Of a stretch of 64,000 nucleotides of DNA, positions 11,701 to 25,602 are shown piece by piece. The first letter of the stretch is position 1; each line of letters opens with the position of its first letter. Below the pieces are notes generated by a model that did no database searches, was not told the origin of the DNA, and saw only the letters and a program-made list of their open reading frames with translations. The DNA lies in assembly GCA_033782935.1 (NCBI GenBank), contig JAWQEG010001547.1, forward strand, positions 139,001-203,000. The letters are read 5' to 3'. The DNA comes from Petrolisthes cinctipes. Lineage: Eukaryota; Arthropoda; Malacostraca; Decapoda; Porcellanidae. The translations under genes and the position numbers were made by a program.

Positions 11701-13699
11701 CAGTGGATGGTGCCCTGGAATATTTAGTTATTTACACGTGAACTGCCTGCCGTGCCTGGCTACACGTGACGTGCCACACAGTGAGTGCAGTACAGTGTGT
11801 GAGGACCGGTCAGTGGATGGCGGTCTGGAATATTTAGTTATTTACACGTGAACTGGCTGCCGTGCCTGGGCCTGGAATATTTAGTTATTTACACGTGAAC
11901 TGCCTGCCGTGCCTGGCTACACGTGACGTGCCACACAGTAAGTGCAGTACAATGTGTGAGGACCGGTCAGTGGATGGCGGCCTGGAATATTTAGTTATTT
12001 ACACGTGAACTGCCTGCCGTGCCTGGCTACACGTGACGTGCCACAAAGTGAGTGCAGTACAGTGTGTGAGGACGGGTCAGTGGATGGCGGCCTGGAATAT
12101 TTAGTTATTTACACGTGAACTGCCTGCCGTGCCTGGCTACACGTGACGTACCACACAGTGTGCAGTTTCGTGTGTGAGGACCGGTCAGCGAATGGCAGCC
12201 TAGAATATTTAGTTATTTACACATGAACTGCCTGCCTTGCCTGGCTAAACGTTAATTACCTGCCTTGCCTGGCTACACGTGACATGACATACAGTGAGTG
12301 CAGTACAGTGTATGACGAACGGTCAGTGGATGGCGCCCTGGAATATTTAGTTATTTACATGTGAACTGCCTGCCGTGCCTGGCTACACGTGACGTGCCAC
12401 ACAGTGAGTGCACTACAGTGTGTGAGGACCGGTCAGTGGATGGCGGCCTGGAATATTTAGTTATTTACACGTGAACTGGCTGCCGTGCCTGGGCCTGGAA
12501 TATTTAGTTATTTACACGTGAACTGCCTGCCGTGCCTGGCTACACGTGACGTGCCACACAGTAAGTGCAGTACAGTGTGTAAGGAACGGTCAGTGAATGG
12601 CGGCCTGAAATATTTAGTTATTTACATGTGAACTGCCTGCCGAGCCTGGCTACACGTGACGTGACACACAGTGAGTGCAGTACAGTGCGTGAGGAATGGT
12701 CAGTGGATGACGCCCTGGAATATTTAGTTATTTACACGTGAACTGCCTGCCGTGCCTGGCTACACGTGACGTGCCACACAGTGAGTGCAGTACAGTGTGT
12801 GAGGACCGGTCAGTGAATGGCGGCCTGAAATATTTAGTTATTTACACGTGAACTGGCTGCCGTGCCTGGGCCTGGAATATTTAGTTATTTACACGTGAAC
12901 TGCCTGCCGTGCCTGGCTACACGTGACGTGCCACAAAGTGAGTGCAGTACAGTGTGTGAGGACCGGTCAGTGGATGGCGGCCTGGAATATTTAGTTATTT
13001 ACACGTGAACTGCCTGCCGTGCCTGGCTACACGTGACATGCCACACAGTGAGTGCAATACAGTGTGTGAGGACTGGTCAGTGGATGGCGGCCTGGAATAT
13101 TTAGTTATTTACGCGTGAACTGCCTGCCGTGGCTTGCTACACGTGACGTGCCACAAAGTGAGTGCAGTACAGTGTGTGAGGACCGGTCAGTGGATTGCAT
13201 CCTGGAATATTTAGTTATTTACACGTGAACTGCCTGCCGTGCCTGGCTACACGTGACATGCCACACAGTGAGTGCGGTACAGTGTGTGAGGACTGGTCAG
13301 TGGATGGCAGCCTGGAATATTTAGTTATTTACACGTGAACTGCCTGCCGTGCCTGGCTACACGTGACGTGACACACAGTGAGTGCACTACAGTGTGTGAG
13401 GACCGGTCAGTGGATGGCGGCCCGGAATATTTAGTTATTTACACGTGAACTGCCTGCTGTGCCTGGCTACACGTGACGTGCCACATAGTGAGTGCAGTAC
13501 AGTGTGTGAGGACCGGTCAGTGGATGGCGGCCCGGAATATTTAGTTATTTACACGTGAACTGCCTGCCGTGCCTGGCTACACGTGACGTGCCACACAGTG
13601 AGTGCAGTACAGTGTGTGAGGACCGATCGGTGGATGGCTTCCTGGAATATTTAATTATTTACACATGAACTGCCTGCTTTGCCTGGCTACACGTGAATT
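8744..13699 (+). repeat. 4.9-kb HOR, copy 2 (4956 bp)
   Basis: Second copy; offset to copy 3 is 4956 bp (10053 to 15009; 12247 to 17203). It equals 42x110 + 6x47 + 2x28 - 2, i.e. 48 units. Compared with copy 1 it contains one additional monomer at 10570-10679. The two 138-bp units start at 9662 and 12202, and the 108-bp unit ends just before 12202. Confidence 0.92.
10570..10679 (+). repeat. Monomer present in HOR copies 2 and 3, absent from copy 1
   Basis: A 110-bp unit with the states CCGTGGCTTGC, CACAAAGTG and ATTGCAACC. Copy 1 has no counterpart, which accounts exactly for the 4846 versus 4956 bp lengths. Its counterpart in copy 3 is 15526-15635. A sister monomer (ATTGCATCC) lies elsewhere in the same HOR near 8131-8240. 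Confidence 0.85.
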
Positions 13700-13753
13700 G
13701 CCACACAGTGAGTGCAGTACAGTGTGTGAGGAACGATCAGTGGATGGCGGCCT
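13644..13753 (+). repeat. HOR junction monomer (copy 2/3)
   Basis: Exact positional counterpart of 8688-8797, 4956 bp away, with the same hybrid structure and the same GGCTTCCTGG sequence just before it. A matching hybrid at both boundaries is expected if one unequal exchange made the first junction and later rounds copied it. Confidence 0.75.
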
Positions 13754-16700
13754 GGAATATTTAGTTATTTACACGTGAACTGCCTGCCATGCCTGGCTAC
13801 ACGTGACGTGCCACACAGTGAGTGCAGGACAGTGTGTGAGGACCGGTCAGTGGATGGCGGTCCGGAATATTTAGTTATTTACACGTGAAATGCCTGCTGT
13901 GCCTGGCTACACGTGACGTGCCACACAGTGAGTGCAGTACAGTGTGTAAGAAACGGTCAGTGAATGGCGGCGTGGAATATTTAGTTATTTACATGTGAAC
14001 TGCCTGCCGAGCCTGGCTACACGTGACGTGACACACAGTGAGTGCAGTACAGTGTGTGAGGACCGGTCAGTGAATGGCGGCCTGGAATATTTAGTTTTTT
14101 ACATGTGAACTGCCTGCCGAGCCTGGCTACACGTGACATAACATACAGTGAGTGCAGTACAGTGTATGAGGAACGGTCAGTGGATGGCGGCCTGGAATAT
14201 TTAGTTATTTACACGTGAACTGGCTGCCGTGCCTGGGCCAGGAATATTTAGTTATTTACACGTGAACTTCCTGCCGTGCCTGGGCCTGGAATATTTAGTT
14301 ATTTACACGTGAACTGCCTGCCGTGCCTGGCTACACGTGACGTGCCCCAAAGTGAGTGCAGTACAGCGTGTGAGGACTGGTCGGTGGATGGCAGCCTGGA
14401 ATATTTAGTTATTTACACGTGAACTGCCTGCCGTGCCTGGCTACACGTGACGTGCCACACAGTGAGTGCAGTTTGGTGTGTGAGGACCGGTCAGCGAATG
14501 GCGGCCTGGAATATTTAGTTATTTACACATAAACTGCCTGCCGTGCCTGGCTACACGTGACGTGACACACAGTGAGTGCAGTACAGTGTGTGAGGACCGA
14601 TCGGTGGATGGCGGCCTGGAATATTTAATTATTTACACATGAACTGCCTGCTTTGCCTGGCTACACGTGAATTGCCTGCCTTGCCTGGCTACACGTGACA
14701 AGCCACACAGTGAGTGCACTACAGTGTGTGAGGACCGGTTAGTAGATGGCGGCCTGGAATATTTAGTTATTTACACGTGAACTGCCTGCCGTGCCTGGCT
14801 ACACGTGACGTGCCACACAGTGAGTGCAGTTTCGTGTGTGTGGACCGGTCAGCGAATGGCGGCCTGGAATATTTAGTTATTTACACATAAACTGCCTGCC
14901 GTGCCTGGCTACACGTGACGTGACACACAGTGAGTGCAGTACAGTGTGTGAGGACCGATCGGTGGATGGCGGCCTGGAATATTTAATTATTTACACATGA
15001 ACTGCCTGCCGGTCCTGGCTACACGTGACGTTCCACACAGTGAGTGCAGTACAGTGTGTGAGGAACGATCAGTGGAAGGCGGCCTGGAATATTTAGTTAT
15101 TTACACGTGAACTGCCTGCCATGCTTGGCTACACGTGACGTGCCACACAGTGAGTGCAGGACAGTGTGTGAGGACCGGTCAGTGGATGGCGGCCCGGAAT
15201 ATTTAGTTATTTACACGTGAACTGCCTGCTGTGCCCGGCTACACGTGACGTGCCACACAGTGAGTGCAGTACAGTGTGTAAGGAACGGTCAGTGAATGGC
15301 GGCCTGGAATATTTAGTTATTTACATGTGAACTGCCTGCCGAGCCTGGCTACACGTGACGTGACACACAGTGAGTGCAGTAAAGTGTGTGAGGAATGGTC
15401 TGTGGATGGCGCCCTGGAATATTTAGTTATTTACACGTGAACTGCCTGCCGTGCCTGGCTACACAAGATGTGCCACACAGTGAGTGCAGTACAGTGTGTG
15501 AGGACCGGTCAGTGGATGGTGGCCTGGAATATTTAGTTATTTACACGTGAACTGCCTGCCGTGGCTTGCTACACGTGACGTGCCACAAAGTGAGTGCAGT
15601 ACAGTGTGTGAGGACCGGTCAGTGGATTGCAACCTGGAATATTTAGTTATTTACACGTGAACTGCCTGCCGTGCCTGGCTACACGTGACATGCCACACAG
15701 TGAGTGCGGTACAGTATGTGAGGACTGGTCAGTGGATGGCAGCCTGGAATATTTAGTTATTTACACGTGAACTGCCTGCCGTGCCTGGCTACACGTGACG
15801 TGACACACAGTGAGTGCACTACAGTGTGTGAGGACCGGTCAGTGGATGGCGGCCCGGAATATTTATTTATTTACACGTGAACTGCCTGCTGTGCCTGGCT
15901 ACACGTGACATGCCACATAGTGAGTGCAGTACAGTGTGTGAGGACCGGTCAGTGGATGGCGGCCCGGAATATTTAGTTATTTACACGTGAACTGCCTGCC
16001 GTGCCTGGCTACACGTGACGTGCCACACAGTGAGTGCAGTACAGTGTGTGAGGACCGGTCAGTATATGGCGGCCTGGAATATTTAGTTATTTACACATGA
16101 ACTGTCTGCCTTGCCTGGCTACACATGACATGCCACACAGTGAGTGCAGTACAGTGTGTGAGGACCGGTCAGTGAATGGTGGCCTGGAATATTTAGTAAT
16201 TTACACGTGAACTGGCTGCCGTGCCTGGGCCTGAAATATTTAGTTATTTACACGTGAACTGCCTGCTGTGCCTGGCTACACGTGACGTGCTACATAGTGA
16301 GTGCAGTACAGTGTGTGAGGACCGGTCAGTGGATGGCGGCCTGGAATATTTAGTTATTTACACGTGAACTGCCTGCCGTGCCTGGCTACACGTGACGTGC
16401 CACACAGTGAGTGCAGTACAGTGTGTGAGGACCGGTCAATGGATGGCGGCCCGGAATATTTAGTTATTTACACGTGAACTGCCTGCCGTGCCTGGCTACA
16501 CGTGACGTGCCACACAGTGAGTGCAGTGCAGTGTGTGAGGACCTGTCAGTGAATTGAGGCCTGGAATATTTAGTTATTTACACATGAACTGGCTGCCGAG
16601 CCTGGCTACACGTGACGTGACACACAGTGAGTGCAGTACAGTGTGTGAGGAACGGTCAGTGGATGGTGCCCTGGAATATTTAGTTATTTACACGTGAACT

Positions 16701-18580
16701 GCCTGCCGTGCCTGGCTACACGTGACGTGCCACACAGTGAGTGCAGTACAGTGTGTGAGGACCGGTCAGTGGATGGCGGTCTGGAATATTTAGTTATTTA
16801 CACGTGAACTGGCTGCCGTGCCTGGGCCTGGAATATTTAGTTATTTACACGTGAACTGCCTGCCGTGCCTGGCTACACGTGACGTGCCACACAGTAAGTG
16901 CAGTACAATGTGTGAGGACCGGTCAGTGGATGGCGGCCTGGAATATTTAGTTATTTACACGTGAACTGCCTGCCGTGCCTGGCTACACGTGACGTGCCAC
17001 AAAGTGAGTGCAGTACAGTGTGTGAGGACGGGTCAGTGGATGGCGGCCTGGAATATTTAGTTATTTACACGTGAACTGCCTGCCGTGCCTGGCTACACGT
17101 GACGTGCCACACAGTGTGCAGTTTCGTGTGTGAGGACCGGTCAGCGAATGGCAGCCTAGAATATTTAGTTATTTACACATGAACTGCCTGCCTTGCCTGG
17201 CTAAACGTTAATTACCTGCCTTGCCTGGCTACACGTGACATGACATACAGTGAGTGCAGTACAGTGTATGACGAACGGTCAGTGGATGGCGCCCTGGAAT
17301 ATTTAGTTATTTACATGTGAACTGCCTGCCGTGCCTGGCTACACGTGACGTGCCACACAGTGAGTGCACTACAGTGTGTGAGGACCGGTCAGTGGATGGC
17401 GGCCTGGAATATTTAGTTATTTACACGTGAACTGGCTGCCGTGCCTGGGCCTGGAATATTTAGTTATTTACACGTGAACTGCCTGCCGTGCCTGGCTACA
17501 CGTGACGTGCCACACAGTAAGTGCAGTACAGTGTGTAAGGAACGGTCAGTGAATGGCGGCCTGAAATATTTAGTTATTTACATGTGAACTGCCTGCCGAG
17601 CCTGGCTACACGTGACGTGACACACAGTGAGTGCAGTACAGTGCGTGAGGAATGGTCAGTGGATGACGCCCTGGAATATTTAGTTATTTACACGTGAACT
17701 GCCTGCCGTGCCTGGCTACACGTGACGTGCCACACAGTGAGTGCAGTACAGTGTGTGAGGACCGGTCAGTGAATGGCGGCCTGAAATATTTAGTTATTTA
17801 CACGTGAACTGGCTGCCGTGCCTGGGCCTGGAATATTTAGTTATTTACACGTGAACTGCCTGCCGTGCCTGGCTACACGTGACGTGCCACAAAGTGAGTG
17901 CAGTACAGTGTGTGAGGACCGGTCAGTGGATGGCGGCCTGGAATATTTAGTTATTTACACGTGAACTGCCTGCCGTGCCTGGCTACACGTGACATGCCAC
18001 ACAGTGAGTGCAATACAGTGTGTGAGGACTGGTCAGTGGATGGCGGCCTGGAATATTTAGTTATTTACGCGTGAACTGCCTGCCGTGGCTTGCTACACGT
18101 GACGTGCCACAAAGTGAGTGCAGTACAGTGTGTGAGGACCGGTCAGTGGATTGCATCCTGGAATATTTAGTTATTTACACGTGAACTGCCTGCCGTGCCT
18201 GGCTACACGTGACATGCCACACAGTGAGTGCGGTACAGTGTGTGAGGACTGGTCAGTGGATGGCAGCCTGGAATATTTAGTTATTTACACGTGAACTGCC
18301 TGCCGTGCCTGGCTACACGTGACGTGACACACAGTGAGTGCACTACAGTGTGTGAGGACCGGTCAGTGGATGGCGGCCCGGAATATTTAGTTATTTACAC
18401 GTGAACTGCCTGCTGTGCCTGGCTACACGTGACGTGCCACATAGTGAGTGCAGTACAGTGTGTGAGGACCGGTCAGTGGATGGCGGCCCGGAATATTTAG
18501 TTATTTACACGTGAACTGCCTGCCGTGCCTGGCTACACGTGACGTGCCACACAGTGAGTGCAGTACAGTGTGTGAGGACC
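13700..18580 (+). repeat. 4.9-kb HOR, copy 3 (about 4881 bp, incomplete)
   Basis: Third copy, matching copy 2 at an offset of 4956 bp until about 18580. There copy 2 has GACCGATCGG and this copy has GACCGGTCAG, and it passes into a different monomer order. It keeps the extra monomer (15526-15635) found in copy 2, so copies 2 and 3 are closer to each other than to copy 1, or copy 1 lost the monomer. Confidence 0.88.
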
Positions 18581-20046
18581 GGTCAGTATATGGCGGCCTG
18601 GAATATTTAGTTATTTACACATGAACTGTCTGCCTTGCCTGGCTACACATGACGTGCCACACAGTGAGTGCAGTACAGTGTGTGAGGACCGGTCAGTGAA
18701 TGGTGGCCTGGAATATTTAGTAATTTACACGTGAACTGGCTGCCGTGCCTGGGCCTGAAATATTTAGTTATTTACACGTGAACTGCCTGCTGTGCCTGGC
18801 TACACGTGACGTGCCACATAGTGAATGCAGTACAGTGTGTGAGGACCGGTCAGTAGATGGCGGCCCGGAATATTTAGTTATTTACACGTGAACTGCCTGC
18901 TGTGTCTGGCTACACGTGACGTGCCACATAGTGAGTGCAGTACAGTGTGTGAGGACCGGTCAGTGGATGGCGGCCTGGAATATTTAGTTATTTACACATG
19001 AACTGGCTGCTGTGCCTGGGCCTGGAATATTTAGTTATTTACATGTGAACTGCCTGCCGAGCCTGGCTACACGTGACGTGACACACAGTGAGTGCAGTAC
19101 AGTGTGTGAGGAACGATCAGTGGATGGCGGCCTGGAATATTTAGTTATTTCCACGTGAACTGCCTGCCGTGCCTGGCTACACGTGACGTGCCACACAGTG
19201 AGTGCAGTGCGGTGTGTGAGGACCTGTCAGTGAATTGCGGCCTGGAATATTTAGTTATTTATACATGAACTGGCTGCCGAGCCTGGCTACACGTGACGTG
19301 ACACACAGTGAGTGCAGTACAGTGTGTGAGGAACGGTCAGTGGATGGTGCCCTGGAATATTTAGTTATTTACACGTGAACTGCCTGCCGTGCCTGGCTAC
19401 ACGTGACGTGCCACACAGTGAGTGCAGTACAGTGTGTGAGGACCGGTCAGTGGATGGCGGTCTGGAATATTTAGTTATTTACACGTGAACTGGCTGCCGT
19501 GCCTGGGCCTGGAATATTTAGTTATTTACACGTGAACTGCCTGCCGTGCCTGGCTACACGTGACGTGCCACACAGTAAGTGCAGTACAATGTGTGAGGAC
19601 CGGTCAGTGGATGGCGGCCTGGAATATTTAGTTATTTACACGTGAACTGCCTGCCGTGCCTGGCTACACGTGACGTGCCACAAAGTGAGTGCAGTACAGT
19701 GTGTGAGGACCGGTCAGTGGATGGCGGCCTGGAATATTTAGTTATTTACACGTGAACTGCCTGTAGTGCCTGGCTACACGTGACGTGCCACACAGTGTGC
19801 AGTTTCGTGTGTGAGGACCGGTCAGCGAATGGCGGCCTAGAATATTTAGTTATTTACACCTGAACTGCCTGCCTTGCCTGGCTAAACGTTAATTACCTGC
19901 CTTGCCTGGCTACACGTGACATGACATACAGTGAGTGCAGTACAGTGTATGACGAACGGTCAGTGGATGGCGCCCTGGAATATTTAGTTATTTACATGTG
20001 AACTGCCTGCCGTGCCTGGCTACACGTGACGTGCCACACAGTGAGT
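18410..20046 (+). repeat. Mosaic segment, left copy (pairs with 21935-23681)
   Basis: Matches 21935-23681 at an offset of 3525 bp, then 3635 bp after the point where the right copy has one more monomer (GTCAATGG type). Private shared states are TGTGTCTGGC (18901 and 22426), TTCCACGTG, GTGCGGTGTG (19207 and 22842) and ACACCTGAAC. Homology ends where this copy reads GTGCGGTACAGTATG and the right copy reads GTGCACTACAG. Confidence 0.85.
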
Positions 20047-21935
20047 GCGGTACAGTATGTGAGGACTGGTCAGTGGATGGCAGCCTGGAATATTTAGTTA
20101 TTTACACGTGAACTGCCTGCCGTGCCTGGCTACACGTGACGTGACACACAGTGAGTGCACTACAGTGTGTGAGAACCAGTAAGTGGATGGCGGCCCGGAA
20201 TATTTATTTATTTACACGTGAACTGCCTGCTGTGCCTGGCTACACGTGACGTGCCACATAGTGAGTGCAGTACAGTGTGTGAGGACCGGTCAGTGGATGG
20301 CGGCCCGGAATATTTAGTTATTTACACGTGAACTGCCTGCCGTGCCTGGCTACACGTGACGTGCCACACAGTGAGTGCAGTACAGTGTGTGAGGACCGGT
20401 CAGTATATGGCGGCCTGGAATATTTAGTTATTTACACATGAACTGTCTGCCTTGCCTGGCTACACATGACATGCCACACAGTGAGTGCAGTACAGTGTGT
20501 GAGGACCGGTCAGTGAATGGTGGCCTGGAATATTTAGTAATTTACACGTGAACTGGCTGCCGTGCCTGGGCCTGAAATATTTAGTTATTTACACGTGAAC
20601 TGCCTGCTGTGCCTGGCTACACGTGACGTGCTACATAGTGAGTGCAGTACAGTGTGTGAGGACCGGTCAGCGGATGGCGGCCTGGAATATTTAGTTATTT
20701 ACACGTGAACTGCCTGCCGTGCCTGGCTACACGTGACGTGCCACACAGTGAGTGCAGTACAGTGTGTGAGGACCGGTCAATGGATGGCGGCCCGGAATAT
20801 TTAGTTATTTTCACGTGAACTGCCTGCCGTGCCTGGCTACACGTGACGTGCCACACAGTGAGTGCAGTGCAGTGTGTGAGAACCTGTCAGTGAATTGAGG
20901 CCTGGAATATTTTGTTATTTACACATGAACTGGCTGCCGAGCCTGGCTACACGTGACGTGACACACAGTGAGTGCAGTACAGTGTGTGAGGAACGGTCAG
21001 TGGATGGTGCCCTGGAATATTTAGTTATTTACACGTGAACTGCCTGCCGTGCCTGGCTACACGTGACGTGCCACACAGTGAGTGCAGTACAGTGTGTGAG
21101 GACCGGTCAGTGGATGGCGGTCTGGAATATTTAGTTATTTACACGTGAACTGGCTGCCGTGCCTGGGCCTGGAATATTTAGTTATTTACACGTGAACTGC
21201 CTGCCGTGCCTGGCTACACGTGACGTGCCACACAGTAAGTGCAGTACAATGTGTGAGGACCGGTCAGTGGATGGCGGCCTGGAATATTTAGTTATTTACA
21301 CGTGAACTGCCTGCCGTGCCTGGCTACACGTGACGTGCCACAAAGTGAGTGCAGTACAGTGTGTGAGGACGGGTCAGTGGATGGCGGCCTGGAATATTTA
21401 GTTATTTACACGTGAACTGCCTGCCGTGCCTGGCTACACGTGACGTGCCACACAGTGTGCAGTTTCGTGTGTGAGGACCGGTCAGCGAATGGCGGCCTAG
21501 AATATTTAGTTATTTACACATGAACTGCCTGCCTTGCCTGGCTAAACGTTAATTACCTGCCTTGCCTGGCTACACGTGACATGACATACAGTGAGTGCAG
21601 TACAGTGTATGACGAACGGTCAGTGGATGGCGCCCTGGAATATTTAGTTATTTACATGTGAACTGCCTGCCGTGCCTGGCTACACGTGACGTGCCACACA
21701 GTGAGTGCACTACAGTGTGTGAGGACCGGTCAGTGGATGGCGGCCTGGAATATTTAGTTATTTACACGTGAACTGGCTGCCGTGCCTGGGCCTGGAATAT
21801 TTAGTTATTTACACGTGAACTGCCTGCCGTGCCTGGCTACACGTGACGTGCCACACAGTAAGTGCAGTACAGTGTGTAAGGAACGGTCAGTGAATGGAAG
21901 GCCTGAAATATTTAGTTATTTACATGTGAACTGCC
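20047..21935 (+). repeat. Segment copied from the 4.9-kb HOR (offset 4341)
   Basis: Matches about 15706-17590 at a constant offset of 4341 bp (GCGGTACAGTATG 15706 to 20047; AAACGTTAAT 17203 to 21544). It is therefore a partial fourth copy of the 4.9-kb HOR interior, embedded between the two copies of another block. Near its end ATGGCGGCC has become ATGGAAGGCC, a 1-bp gain, and homology then breaks. Confidence 0.85.
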
Positions 21936-23681
21936 TGCTGTGCCTGGCTACACGTGACGTGCCACATAGTGAGTGCAGTACAGTGTGTGAGGACCGGTCA
22001 GTGGATGGCGGCCCGGAATATTTAGTTATTTACACGTGAACTGCCTGCCGTGCCTGGCTACACGTGACGTGCCACACAGTGAGTGCAGTACAGTGTGTGA
22101 GGACCGGTCAGTATATGGCGGCCTGGAATATTTAGTTATTTACACATGAACTGTCTGCCTTGCCTGGCTACACATGACGTGCCACACAGTGAGTGCAGTA
22201 CAGTGTGTGAGGACCGGTCAGTGAATGGTGGCCTGGAATATTTAGTAATTTACACGTGAACTGGCTGCCGTGCCTGGGCCTGAAATATTTAGTTATTTAC
22301 ACGTGAACTGCCTGCTGTGCCTGGCTACACGTGACGTGCCACATAGTGAGTGCAGTACAGTGTGTGAGGACCGGTCAGTAGATGGCGGCCCGGAATATTT
22401 AGTTATTTACACGTGAACTGCCTGCTGTGTCTGGCTACACGTGACGTGCCACATAGTGAGTGCAGTACAGTGTGTGAGGACCGGTCAGTGGATGGCGGCC
22501 TGGAATATTTAGTTATTTGCACATGAACTGGCTGCTGTGCCTGGGCCTGGAATATTTAGTTATTTACATGTGAACTGCCTGCCGAGCCTGGCTACACGTG
22601 ACGTGACACACAGTGAGTGCAGTACAGTGTGTGAGGAACGATCAGTGGATGGCGGCCTGGAATATTTAGTTATTTCCACGTGAACTGCCTGCCGTGCCTG
22701 GCTACACGTGACGTGCCACACAGTGAGTGCAGTACAGTGTGTGAGGACCGGTCAATGGATGGCGGCCCGGAATATTTAGTTATTTACACGTGAACTGCCT
22801 GCCGTGCCTGGCTACACGTGACGTGCCACACAGTGAGTGCAGTGCGGTGTGTGAGGACCTGTCAGTGAATTGCGGCCTGGAATATTTAGTTATTTATACA
22901 TGAACTGGCTGCCGAGCCTGGCTACACGTGACGTGACACACAGTGAGTGCAGTACAGTGTGTGAGGAACGGTCAGTGGATGGTGCCCTGGAATATTTAGT
23001 TATTTACACGTGAACTGCCTGCCGTGCCTGGCTACACGTGACGTGCCACACAGTGAGTGCAGTACAGTGTGTGAGGACCGGTCAGTGGATGGCGGTCTGG
23101 AATATTTAGTTATTTACACGTGAACTGGCTGCCGTGCCTGGGCCTGGAATATTTAGTTATTTACACGTGAACTGCCTGCCGTGCCTGGCTACACGTGACG
23201 TGCCACACAGTAAGTGCAGTACAATGTGTGAGGACCGGTCAGTGGATGGCGGCCTGGAATATTTAGTTATTTACACGTGAACTGCCTGCCGTGCCTGGCT
23301 ACACGTGACGTGCCACAAAGTGAGTGCAGTACAGTGTGTGAGGACCGGTCAGTGGATGGCGGCCTGGAATATTTAGTTATTTACACGTGAACTGCCTGTA
23401 GTGCCTGGCTACACGTGACGTGCGACACAGTGTGCAGTTTCGTGTGTGAGGACCGGTCAGCGAATGGCGGCCTAGAATATTTAGTTATTTACACCTGAAC
23501 TGCCTGCCTTGCCTGGCTAAACGTTAATTACCTGCCTTGCCTGGCTACACGTGACATGACATACAGTGAGTGCAGTACAGTGTATGACGAACGGTCAGTG
23601 GATGGCGCCCTGGAATATTTAGTTATTTACATGTGAACTGCCTGCCGTGCCTGGCTACACGTGACGTGCCACACAGTGAGT
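21935..23681 (+). repeat. Mosaic segment, right copy (pairs with 18410-20046)
   Basis: Second copy of 18410-20046, 110 bp longer because of one GTCAATGG monomer near 22700-22810. A single-base difference, TTATTTGCACATG near 22515, separates it from the left copy's TTATTTACACATG. Confidence 0.85.
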
Positions 23682-25602
23682 GCACTACAGTGTGTGAGGA
23701 CCGATCAGTGGATGGCGGCCTGGAATATTTAGTTATTTACACGTGAACTGGCTGCCGTGGCTGGGCCTGGAATATTTAGTTATTTACACGTGAACTGCCT
23801 GCCGTGCCTGGCTACACGTGACAGGCCACACAGTAAGTGCAGTACAGTGTGTAAGGAACGGTCAGTGAATGGCGGCCTGAAATATTTAGTTATTTACATG
23901 TGAACTGCCTGCCGAGCCTGGCTACACGTGACGTGACACACAGTGAGTGCAGTACAGTGCGTGAGGAATGGTCAGTGGATGACGCCCTGGAATATTTAGT
24001 TATTTACACGTGAACTGCCTGCCGTGCCTGGCTACACGTGACGTGCCACACAGTGAGTGCAGTACAGTGTGTGAGGACCGGTCAGTGGATGGCGGCCTGA
24101 AATATTTAGTTATTTACACGTGAACTGGCTGCCGTGCCTGGGCCTGGAATATTTAGTTATTTACTCGTGAACTGCCTGCCGTGCCTGGCTACACTTGACG
24201 TGCCACAAAGTGAGTGCAGTACAGTGTGTTAGGACCGGTCAGTGGATGGCGGCCTGGAATATTTAGTTATTTACACGTGAACTGCCTGCCGTGCCTGGCT
24301 ACACGTGACATGCCACACAGTGAGTGCAATACAGTGTGGGAGGACTGGTCAGTGGATGGCGGCCTGGAATATTTAGTTATTTACGCGTGAACTGCCTGCC
24401 GTGGCTTGCTACACGTGACGTGCCACAAAGTGAGTGCAGTACAGTGTGTGAGGACCGGTCAGTGGATTGCAACCTGGAATATTTAGTTATTTACACATGA
24501 ACTGGCTGCTGTGCCTGGGCCTGGAATATTTAGTTATTTACATGTGAACTGCCTGCCGAGCCTGGTTACACGTGACGTGACACACAGTGAGTGCAGTACA
24601 GTGTGTGAGGAACGGTCAGTGGATGGTGCCCTGGAATATTTAGTTATTTACATGTGAACTGCCTGCCGTGCCTGGCTACACGTGACGTGCCACACAGTGA
24701 GTGCAGTTCAGTGTGTGAGGAACGATCAGTGGATGGCGGCCTGGAATATTTAGTTATTTCCACGTGAACTGCCTGCCGTGCCTGGCTACACGTGACGTGC
24801 CACACAGTGAGTGCAGTACAGTGTGTGAGGACCGGTCAATGGATGGCGGCCCGGAATATTTAGTTATTTACACGTGAACTGCCTGCCGTGCCTGGCTACA
24901 CGTGACGTGCCACACAGTGAGTGCAGTGCAGTGTGTGAGGACCTGTCAGTGAATTGCGGCCTGGAATATTTAGTTATTTACACATGAACTGGCTGCCGAG
25001 CCTGGCTACACGTGACGTGACACACAGTGAGTGCAGTACAGTGTGTGAGGAACGGTCAGTGGATGGTGCCCTGGAATATTTAGTTATTTACACGTGAACT
25101 GCCTGCCGTGCCTGGCTACACGTGACGTGCCACACAGTGAGTGCAGTACAGTGTGTGAGGACCGGTCAGTGGATGGCGGTCTGGAATATTTAGTTATTTA
25201 CACGTGAACTGGCTGCCGTGCCTGGGCCTGGAATACTTAGTTATTTACACGTGAACTGCCTGCCGTGCCTGGCTACACGTGACGTGCCACACAGTAAGTG
25301 CAGTACAATGTGTGAGGACCGGTCAGTGGATGGCGGCCTGGAATATTTAGTTATTTACACGTGAACTGCCTGCCGTGCCTGGCTACACGTGACGTGCCAC
25401 AAAGTGAGTGCAGTACAGTGTGTGAGGACCGGTCAGTGGATGGCGGCCTGGAATATTTAGTTATTTACATGTGAACTGCCTGCCGTGCCTGGCTACACGT
25501 GACGTGCCACACAGTGTGCAGTTTCGTGTGTGAGGACCGGTCAGCGAATGGCGGCCTAGAATATTTAGTTATTTACACATGAACTGCCTGCCTTGCCTGG
25601 CT
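23682..25602 (+). repeat. Linking satellite segment before the 2.3-3.6 kb HOR units
   Basis: Monomers of the same types as in the 4.9-kb HOR and the 18.4-23.7 kb mosaic, in a new order. From about 24710 the order matches 32990 onward at an offset of 8278 bp. The GAATACTTAG short unit at 25231 is a private state shared with 28.8, 31.2 and 33.5 kb. Confidence 0.75.

Noticed and set aside
3898..18580. Assembly artefact producing false triplicate
   Set aside because: The three copies differ in gene-free but real ways (one monomer present or absent, private substitutions), so they are not simple duplicated contigs. Exact copy number still cannot be proved from the sequence alone.
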